From the NCBI GenBank assembly GCA_963565915.1, contig OY751491.1:2790001-2854000 (forward strand): a DNA stretch of 64,000 bases, given 5' to 3'. Shown piece by piece: positions 56,767-64,000 of the stretch. The stretch's first letter is position 1. Each line of letters opens with the position of its first letter. The notes under the pieces were generated by a model, which had not been told where the DNA came from, searched no databases, and saw nothing but the letters and a program-made list of their open reading frames with translations. Source of the DNA: Entoloma clypeatum (Eukaryota > Basidiomycota > Agaricomycetes > Agaricales > Entolomataceae). The translations under genes and the position numbers were made by a program.

Positions 56767-57921
56767 ATGGACGACCCCAATCGCCTTGAACAGCTCGAGC
56801 ACGAGTTCCAGGAACAACGTCAAACTCTCGCTGATATCTCTACTCAACTTGACCAACTCCTCCTCGCCTTCAACGCAATTCCTGCCCCAGCTCCGCCACC
56901 TATCCCACCTGCTCCCGCACCCGCACCTCCACCTGCTCCGCTCGCTCCGGCCAATCCGGGCGTGCGTCGAGCAAAACCCGCCAATCCGTCAGACTTCGAC
57001 GGATCGCGCGCAAATGGCTGGACCTTTCTAAACTCCTGTGAATTGTTTATGGGGCTGGCTCCGGAACAGTTCGCAGACGACCACGCTAAAATTTATTGGG
57101 CCTTATCTTTCATGAAGAGTGGACGCGCAGCACGCTTTGCGGATCGCATTATCCGACAAGAGCGGAGGACCGGTGCTCCGCCTTATCGGACTTGGGTGGA
57201 CTTCCGCGCCGTCTTTACAACGGAGTTCACTCCGAAGAATGAGGAACAGGACGCGAGACTGATCCTCGAAGGAGAATCCTATTATCAAGGTCAACGGGAT
57301 GTCGAGACCTATATTGACGAGTTCAAAGACTACATTGACAAAGCAGGCTATCAGGAGGATACCAATATAGTACTCAAATTCCGCCATGGTCTCCGTTCCG
57401 ACATTCAGAACGAGATCGCCACCCTGACCCACGGACGGCCTGCGGACGACAACCCCGATGAGTGGTACTCTGCAGCACGAGTCAACGACGACAATAGAAT
57501 TGCCAACAAAGCCTTCAAAGCCACTGCTCCGACCCGCACATCCACCTTCCGCAACGTCGTCGGACCAAGAGTACCTGGCACCTCAGTATTCCCTCGCCCC
57601 TACATTCCATTCACTCCGCGTCCAGCTCCGCTCGCATCCGCAACCGCTCCGCCGACAAGGGACCCTAATGCAATGGACATTGATACTTCACGCGTCAAAG
57701 GCAAGTATGCCAATGCATGCTTCAGATGTAACAAAACAGGTCACTTCAGTCGTGAATGCCCCCTTCGCTTCGACGTCCGATTCATGACGATGGAGGAACA
57801 AGACGAGTTTATCATGGAACAACTCGTGGTCAAGGACGCGGCGGAAGGCAACTCCGTTCCGCCCACGGAGTCTGCGGAGTCGGAGGGAGGACAGGAGGAT
57901 TTTCCTCCTCACAACGAGTGA
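56767..57921 (+). CDS. Gypsy C gag (capsid and nucleocapsid)
   Basis: 384 residues from ATG 56767. Coiled N-terminus (LEQLEHEFQEQRQTLADIST), Pro/Ala-rich linker, then a retrotran_gag capsid region (FLNSCELFMGLAPEQFADDH, FRAVFTTEFTPKNEEQDARL, YIDEFKDYIDKAGYQEDTN). One CCHC knuckle (CFRCNKTGHFSREC) is followed by an acidic end. The frame is intact. Pol lies in the -1 frame and is open through the gag end, so a -1 frameshift near 57,900-57,921 would fuse them; no classic slippery heptamer was evident. Confidence 0.87.
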   Translation: MDDPNRLEQLEHEFQEQRQTLADISTQLDQLLLAFNAIPAPAPPPIPPAPAPAPPPAPLAPANPGVRRAKPANPSDFDGSRANGWTFLNSCELFMGLAPEQFADDHAKIYWALSFMKSGRAARFADRIIRQERRTGAPPYRTWVDFRAVFTTEFTPKNEEQDARLILEGESYYQGQRDVETYIDEFKDYIDKAGYQEDTNIVLKFRHGLRSDIQNEIATLTHGRPADDNPDEWYSAARVNDDNRIANKAFKATAPTRTSTFRNVVGPRVPGTSVFPRPYIPFTPRPAPLASATAPPTRDPNAMDIDTSRVKGKYANACFRCNKTGHFSRECPLRFDVRFMTMEEQDEFIMEQLVVKDAAEGNSVPPTESAESEGGQEDFPPHNE

Positions 57922-60900
57922 ACAGTGCGCCCTCGTTGTCTACTAAAAATCGTTATGCTGCCTTATTTATGGAACAATATGATTCTATACCCTCCATCTC
58001 TAAGCCTGCAAACGATCCTATAGTCGCACCCAACTCCGCAAACCCTATCCGCATCCGCTTCTCTAAGTGGGAGCGGCGGCTTCCAAAACAATATGTTCTT
58101 GCCGCAGCCGCTCGCTCCGACAATTCCCTCGAACTAGACATAGTTCTCGAAACTACCGACACTAAAGACATACTATCACAAAAGGCCTTACTCGACAGTG
58201 GGGCAACAGGATCGTTTATTGAACGTACTCTGGTCGAGAAACACCGACTCTCTACTTGAAAACTACAACGCGCAATTCCGGTATACAACATCGACGGAAC
58301 TCCGAATGAGGCCGGAGCAATAACGGAGGTGTTGGACGTAGTGCTCCGCTATCGGGATCACTCGGAACGGACCCAGCTTGCAGTCACAAGTTTGGGAAAA
58401 CAAGAAATCGTGTTAGGCTTCACTTGGCTCAAAGAACACAACCCCGAGGTAGATTGGACTTCAGGGGAAGTGAAGATGAGCCGGTGTCCTGCACGATGTC
58501 GGACATGCCAACAGGAGGCAGCCCAAGAGCGGAAGGAGCGGAAGTTCGAACAAGTCCGCATCCGAGCTTGTCGGATGGGTTCCACTCCGACGTCCGGTCT
58601 AGAGGAGGAGGCTCCACGCGGCCCATGGGTGGAGGATGTCACAGAAGGAGAAGAAACGGAGGAGTTAGCGGAAGACGATGAGGAAGAGGATGAGTTTGAG
58701 GAGGGAGACCGCCTTTTTGTCGGAACAGTACCTGCGGAGGCAGAGTTCATCCGCGCTTCATCCAATATCTCGCAACGTCTATCGGAGGCCTTCCTCAGTA
58801 ACCAGAAACCCAAATCTTTCCGCGATTCCGTACCAGACCACTTGTTTGATTTCGAAGACGTATTCTCAAAGACCTCTTTCGACACCTTACCGGAAGAGCG
58901 GACGTGGGACCACGCCATTGAACTTGTTCCGGACGCTTCTCCGGCGGGTTGTAAGGTATATCCGCTCGCCCCGAACGAACAGAAAGAACTCGACGCGTTT
59001 TTGGAGGAAAACCTTGCAACTGGTCGGATCCGCCCTTCCAAGTCTCCGATGGCATCTCCGGTGTTCTATATCAAGAAAAAGGATGGCTCCCTTCGTCTTG
59101 TACAAGACTACCGGTCACTCAATTCCAAAACTATCAAAAACAAGTATCCGCTTCCGCTCATATCCGAACTGATCAATAAACTTCAACGCGCTCAATACTT
59201 CACCAAACTCGACATCCGCTGGGGTTACAACAATGTACGGATAAAGCCCGGAGACGAGTGGAAGGCCGCTTTTCGGACCAATCGCGGACTCTATGAACCA
59301 TTGGTGATGTTCTTCTGCCTCACTAATAGTCCATCCACATTCCAGACTATGATGAACGAGATCTTTCAGGACCTTATCACTGAAGGTGTAGTTTGTGTTT
59401 ACCTTGACGATATACTCATCTTCACGGAGACCCTTGCGGAACATCGGAGGGTCACACGGATTGTACTGGAACGACTTCGCGAACACAAACTCTATCTAAA
59501 ACCAGAGAAATGCGAGTTTGAGCAAACGCGCATTGAATACTTAGGCCTTATTATTGAACAAGGACGCGTAGAGATGGATCCGGTGAAAGTAGCGGGGGTC
59601 GCGGAGTGGCCTGCTCCGACAAACGTCCGAGAAGTACAGTCCTTTCTGGGGTTCACTAACTTCTATCGCCGTTTTATTGAAGGGTTTTCGGACATCGCGC
59701 GCCCTCTTTTCGAGCTCACGAAGAAGGGGCACCTCTGGTCTTGGAAGGAAGGAGAAGTGTCCGCATTTGCGGAGTTGAAGCGGAGGATTACATCCGCTCC
59801 GATCCTGGTCTTAGCTGATCATCAAAAGGAGTGGCGGGTAGAAGCGGATAGCTCGGACTTTGCAACCGGAGCAGTACTGTCCCAACCAACAGAGGACGGT
59901 AAGTGGCACCCTGTCGCATTCTATTCCAAAAGCCTCAGTCCGGTGGAACGCAACTACGAGATCTATGACAAGGAGATGTTGGCAGTGGTCCGCGCATTAG
60001 AGGAGTGGAGGCACTTCCTTGAAGGAGCGGAGAAGACAGTGGAGATTTGGACGGACCACAAAAATCTTGAGTACTTCATGACAGCTCAAAAACTAAATCG
60101 ACGACAAGCTAGATGGTCCTTATACCTCGCTTGTTTCGATTTTAAAATGCACCATCGACCTGGAAAGTCAATGGGCAAGTCCGACGCTTTGTCCCGACGA
60201 GCGGACCACGGAGACGGATCGCGGGACAACGAAAACATCATCCTTCTTCGACCAGAATTGTTTGCAGTGCGAGCAATGCGTGGGGTAACTGTTCAAGGGG
60301 AAGAACGCGACGTCCTCTGCCAGGTCCGACAGGGAATCCGAGAGGGGCTACTGGAGGATAGTGTGGCGGAGGTCGTCAGATCCCTTCCGACCGTCGGAGC
60401 GGGGTCCGTCCGAAGTGCGGAGTGGAGGCAAGCGGAAGGTTTGCTCTACTTCAGGGATCGTATCTATGTTCCTAATAATCCCCAACTGCGTCATCGGATC
60501 CTCACACAACACCACGACACTCCGGTGGCCGGACATCCGGGACGGTGGAAAACCTTGGAACTGGTGTCGCGCAATTACTGGTGGCCACACATGTCTCGTT
60601 TAATAGGTCAATATTGCAAGACATGCGACTCATGCCTCCGCACCAAGGTCCGACGCACTCTGCCCTCCGGAGAGCTCAATCCACTACCGGTCCCCACGGA
60701 GCGGTGGCAAGTAACCAGTGTCGACTTCATTACTGAACTACCAGAAGCCCACGGCTACGACGCTATCATGGTGGTAGTGGACTCAGTAGGGAAGCGGGGA
60801 CACTTCATCCCGACGCACTCCGACATCTCCACACTCGGGACTGCACGCTCCTATATTCAAAACGTCTGGAAACTCCACGGACTACCGGAGGCCATTGTCT

Positions 60901-60957
60901 CCGACCGCGGACCACAGTTTGTCGCCAAGTTCACGGCGAACTATATAGGCTACTTGG
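57920..60957 (+). pseudogene. Gypsy C pol: protease, RT, RNase H, truncated integrase
   Basis: Protease active site ALLDSGATGSFIERTLVEKH is followed by one TGA at 58257-58259 in frame with the remainder. The RT begins at RTWDHAIELVPDASPAG and has the catalytic VCVYLDDILIFTE. RNase H has VEADSSDFATGAVLSQ and IYDKEMLAVVRALEEW. The integrase has HDTPVAGHPGRWKTLELVSR, CDSCLRTK and VSDRGPQFVAKF, then is cut before the third acidic residue by the copia-type LTR at 60,958. Apart from that TGA and the truncation it is undamaged over 890 codons. Confidence 0.9.
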
Positions 60958-61397
60958 TGTTGAGAATACATTCTAGACGGATGTCTCAACAGTCAATCAC
61001 ATGTCAATAAACATGTGTATTCCCATATGAAGTTACATATGGAAGTGTTCTAGACTTAGAACAATCTAGACTCGCTCTAGATCCCTGACTCATTAGATAT
61101 GTGTCAGACGTACATAACATATGTCATGTTATGTCACATCATGTGCTTGTCACACTATATGACTATAAGTCACATATTACCATATATGTGAGTTTATGGT
61201 TCTGCGACAGAACTCAGTTTGTACTTGTTTGTACATGGTCTGTGCGCATCCTTGTAGGTATAAATACTTGATGTATCTGTATCTGCAATAACAGGACTCT
61301 TACCAAGTACCTTCATCACTCAAGCTCTTCACGCTCTTCTTACCTCCAATGTGAGTATCTTACCCAGGCTTCCCTGCGTATGTAGGTGTGCTGTTCA
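60958..61397 (+). repeat. Copia-type element 2 5' LTR
   Basis: 440 bp, TGTTGAGAATAC...GCTGTTCA. Contains palindromic CATATG/ACATATGT and TCTAGA-type clusters and a TATAAATAC box near 61,258. Confidence 0.7.
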
Positions 61398-61417
61398 ATA
61401 GGTTATGGGCCCCGGAT
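61398..61417 (+). promoter_or_regulatory. Copia-type element 2 primer-binding site
   Basis: ATAGGTTATGGGCCCCGGAT follows the LTR and is identical to the corresponding site of copia 1. GGTTATGGGCCC matches the complement of the initiator tRNA-Met anticodon arm (CAU anticodon). This points to priming by a half tRNA, as known for Drosophila copia. Confidence 0.65.
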
Positions 61418-62670
61418 TGCCCAGTACAGTCTGCGCACTCTAACGGAGTTGCTGCGACTGTCTAGCCTGTTAGATACTAACCTGGCCTAGCCAGTGAGCG
61501 CGAGTCTTAAAAGCGCCCTTTGGGCTGCTACCGCCTCTTTAGCTAGTAGCATAGACTAGTCTAAGTTAGTTATCTGGTTTGATACTCGGAGGTTCCAGAC
61601 TAGTGAGCGCCCTTTGGGCTGCACCTAGTTCTGATGTCCAAGACTAGCAAAGCGCCCCTAGGGCTGCATCTAGTTCTTGATCTAGACTAAGGCCTTTTAT
61701 GGCCTATGTCTATATTTGGACATTTTGTATAAAGCCTGTGGCTTGAGCGCCTTGATAGGCGGCCGCCACACCCCTGTGAAAAACCCTCTCTTGTATCTGC
61801 GCCTTCATTTGGCTGCGATCTAGATTTGGGGTTTTCTCATGCTGTGTCATGTCCTGTCTGGCATTTGGTTTTAACCAAATCGAGTATATCTCGATGTGCT
61901 GACATTCGGACATTACGATTCTCAGGAACTTTCTGTTCCGTGAACTTTTTCGTCGATCGATCTTGATCCATTGCACCCTGTACCTGATGAAAGCACCCTT
62001 TTCGGGTTGCCTCAGGGACTTCCCATTTTTATGGTTGCACGATCTCAGATTTGATGCTGACTTAAAATCGTTCCTAGATGAAAGGATCTTGCATCTGCTT
62101 CCATTATGGTTTCATTCAAGCAAACCATTGGTCACACCGTGACATCCGCGTCATTCAGCGTGATGACGGTTTCCACAGACGACACCTCTGTACTCTGAAT
62201 TGCATGGTCACACCACGCATTCGGAAGGTGAGAGTCACGCAATTGCGATACGGACGGCATGCACGCCATATCTGTACTCGCAAATTGGAAAGAAAAAAGC
62301 AGTATGTGTCCCCATCTACATTCTCTTCACTCGTTGAACTATGACTCTAGGATCCCTGGGCGCCACGCCCGAGTAACATCCGGAGAGCTCGAACGAGGGA
62401 CTTACCGTCCCCCTTCAATCACAGTGACGATGAAGAAAGGAGAATCACACCCGGGGTTACACCCGGGGTAATAAAGATGGAGCAATCGCCTGAACTGTAG
62501 GCGACCGTCTTTATGTAAATACCACAGCATTGTGACCCTTAGTCACATAAATAAAGGCTATTACATAAACTCTCTCTGACATGTGTCACAAACAATTCAG
62601 AACAATACCTCTTATCGGTTCAAATTGGTCTTGAATATTTGCTGACCACTGTTTCTTTTTAGAAACAAAC
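61418..62670 (+). repeat. Long structured leader of copia-type element 2
   Basis: About 1.25 kb before gag with no convincing ORF. Three copies of a GCGCCC-loop-GGGCTGC hairpin lie near 61,512, 61,606 and 61,652. Repeated CTAGTTCT/AGACTAG segments lie between them. A tandem TTACACCCGGGG occurs near 62,445. Confidence 0.6.
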
Positions 62671-63534
62671 ATGTCTTCAATCACTTCTTTGATTGCTGTT
62701 CCCGTTCTTGACGGCACAAACTACCCTGAGTGGGCGAACACCATGTGTTCGTTCCTTAGATCTCAGGGTTTGTGGCAAATTGTTGATGGTGCTGAGAAGC
62801 GACCCTTGATGTCTGCTAACCTTACGAGGAAAGCCCATACAACTAAAGTCAAGGCATGGAACATTAGGGATCAAATGGCTTTAGCCAATATTCGACTTCG
62901 TATCGACCCGTCGATCAAACTCACCAAAAATATGTCTTCTGAGACTTGGTTTGAGTTGAAGAATAGGTTCGGACGAGCTGTTTATGAAACAGTTCTGTCT
63001 GACATTCGTGCTGCATTGTCCTTCAAACTTTCTATGAAACGACAACCTGCAACTGAGATTGATTATCTTGATAAAATCTTTGATCATCTCGGCGCACATC
63101 ATTCTATTTCTCCATCGACTCGGGCCCTAATGCTTCTATCTGCCCTCCCGTCTCCTGATTGGGATGACTTTGCCATAGAAACCCTTCTTTACAATGATGA
63201 TCTCACCTATGATAAGGTTCGAGAATTGATTGTTGAAACATACAATCATCATCGTGTTGACCCTGTTCCCGATTTGTCACTTGAGGATTACCTTTACGGC
63301 ATAGGTATCTCCTATGATCCTCAACCGACATCGTGCGATGTTTTTCATCAGCCGTTTCGGAACTTATGGAAAAAGAAGTCTTTCTTATCTGCACCAACAG
63401 ACCCTGGTGCTCTGCGCTTCTCTAGCTGCGTCGCCGGTCTGGTGCATGATGCCGTCATAACAGAACAATGCAAGGGTCCACCCGTCGACAATTACGACAT
63501 AGCGTTTCCACGCCTGGACCTTATAGCAGCATAA
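62671..63534 (+). CDS. Copia-type element 2 gag
   Basis: 287 residues from ATG 62671. Starts MSSITSLIAVPVLDGTNYPE, WANTMCSFLRSQGLW, the DUF4219/UBN2-type start of copia Gag. The capsid core follows (RDQMALANIRLRIDPSIKL, WFELKNRFGRAVYETVLSDI, LDKIFDHLGAHHSISPSTRA, LMLLSALPSPDWDDFAIE). The frame is intact. No CCHC knuckle is present and the C-terminal 70 residues are unlike other Gag proteins. It may have been truncated or the end replaced. Confidence 0.8.
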   Translation: MSSITSLIAVPVLDGTNYPEWANTMCSFLRSQGLWQIVDGAEKRPLMSANLTRKAHTTKVKAWNIRDQMALANIRLRIDPSIKLTKNMSSETWFELKNRFGRAVYETVLSDIRAALSFKLSMKRQPATEIDYLDKIFDHLGAHHSISPSTRALMLLSALPSPDWDDFAIETLLYNDDLTYDKVRELIVETYNHHRVDPVPDLSLEDYLYGIGISYDPQPTSCDVFHQPFRNLWKKKSFLSAPTDPGALRFSSCVAGLVHDAVITEQCKGPPVDNYDIAFPRLDLIAA

Positions 63535-64000
63535 TCATTGTGTAGAATGATTGTATTTTCTTTCTTTGCAATCAAAACATTGATTTGCAATGTGTTCATA
63601 TTTTGAACGAAAGAAAGAGAGATTTAAAAATGCAAATGCATTTTATGTTCAAATAACTTATATCCAATCTGGAATAATTCCAATAAGTTGGGTGTGCCGT
63701 TGAGCCACCTACTATAAAGGAAACAGCTTAATAAGCTTGTCAAGAAGACTGCGCGAGTCATTAATTTGTCTTTCTGCTGCGTCTATCTTTCCTTTTCAGG
63801 GATAAATATTCCACCTTATATTGGATAAGACAAAAAATGCTTTCAAAGCATTTAAAAAGTAATATTGTATTTGTGCGCTATGGCATTTGCATAACACTTA
63901 TTTCTGCGCCTTGACAGGCTGCGATAGTGTTCAAAAATTGTCATTCTGGCTGCCAATATATAATACTTTATTATCAGAAGAAGAGTTTTTCAACCCTTCA
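63535..64000 (+). other. AT-rich region after copia-type gag
   Basis: No protease, integrase or RT motif is seen in 466 bp after gag. Several short hairpins occur (AATGCAAATGCATTT; TGCTTTCAAAGCA). It is presumably internal sequence of the same element. Confidence 0.5.

Larger units (their letters stand above)
56173..60957 (+). mobile_element. Gypsy C: second chromovirus-like family, truncated
   Basis: 5' LTR 56173-56605, gag 56767-57921, pol from about 57,920 to 60,957, where a copia-type LTR interrupts the integrase core. The left flank is TTGAC. Sequence is rich in TCCG/CGGA, quite unlike Gypsy A, and resembles the solo LTR pair in composition. The 3' part and LTR lie beyond the nested element, outside the window. 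Confidence 0.85.
60958..64000 (+). mobile_element. Copia-type element 2 (LTR, leader, gag), continues past window
   Basis: Inserted into Gypsy C integrase; left flank CTTGG. LTR 60958-61397, primer-binding site at 61398, leader of about 1.27 kb, gag 62671-63534, then 466 bp of AT-rich sequence without pol. The right end is outside the window. The gag-only content suggests a possibly non-autonomous element. Confidence 0.75.

Noticed and set aside
58358..59041. 227-codon open frame on the minus strand in Gypsy C
   Set aside because: Serine-rich shadow of the pol coding sequence; no motif.
61500..61670. tRNA or snoRNA genes in the leader
   Set aside because: Hairpins are too short, there is no cloverleaf and no box motifs.

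Overview
The window reads as nuclear DNA of a filamentous basidiomycete, most likely a mushroom-forming Agaricomycete (inference). The genes are split by many 48-60 nt introns, and their products match fungal families: a GT32 sugar transferase, STN1, FAP1, a Zn2Cys6 regulator, MTG2, a BBE flavo-oxidase, SEC11 and a folate enzyme. The retroelements are chromoviruses with a chromodomain, copia-type elements and a Tad-like LINE. No rRNA, tRNA or CRISPR array was recognised.

Region 1, about 1-28.5 kb, is ordinary euchromatin. Left to right it holds seryl-tRNA synthetase (+), a type II membrane GT32 glycosyltransferase (+), the telomere CST subunit STN1 (+), a FAP1/NFX1 zinc-finger protein (-), a doubtful small membrane-protein gene (+), a Zn2Cys6 transcription factor (-), a 3.6 kb stretch without a recognisable gene, the Obg-type mitochondrial GTPase MTG2 (-), a secreted FAD/BBE oxidoreductase (-), SEC11 (-) and a HPPK-DHPS folate enzyme (-). 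These are unlinked housekeeping and regulatory functions, not a pathway cluster. Exon sums for SES1, the GT32 gene, STN1, MTG2, SEC11 and FOL1 are exact multiples of three under the splice sites given.

Region 2, about 28.7-64 kb, is a nested transposon cluster. A decayed LINE on the minus strand is broken by two non-autonomous TIR elements that share a 15-bp terminus and have 2-bp target duplications. It also carries two solo LTRs of one family in opposite orientation and abuts a copia retrotransposon. That copia element (36.2 kb to the sequence gap) has its gag gene split by a complete chromovirus, Gypsy A (41,248-49,516, TSD CAAAC). Gypsy A in turn has its pol split by a Tc1/mariner element (45,037-46,655, TSD TA). 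A 200-N gap follows at 50,218-50,417. Beyond it lie a chromovirus 3' end (D, +), an inverted partial copy (B, -), a copia leader fragment (+), a second chromovirus family (Gypsy C, +) cut in its integrase by another copia-type element, and that element's LTR, long leader and gag up to the window end.

The most notable observations are: a third ORF between pol and the 3' LTR of the chromovirus, with many synonymous and few replacement differences between two copies; primer-binding sites complementary to the elements' own LTR in both chromovirus families, as in Tf1 self-priming; a consistent CGA-to-TGA nonsense pattern provable by comparing copies A and B; a Tc1 element with four terminal-type sites; and a copia-type element with a hairpin-repeat leader and gag but no pol seen before the window ends.
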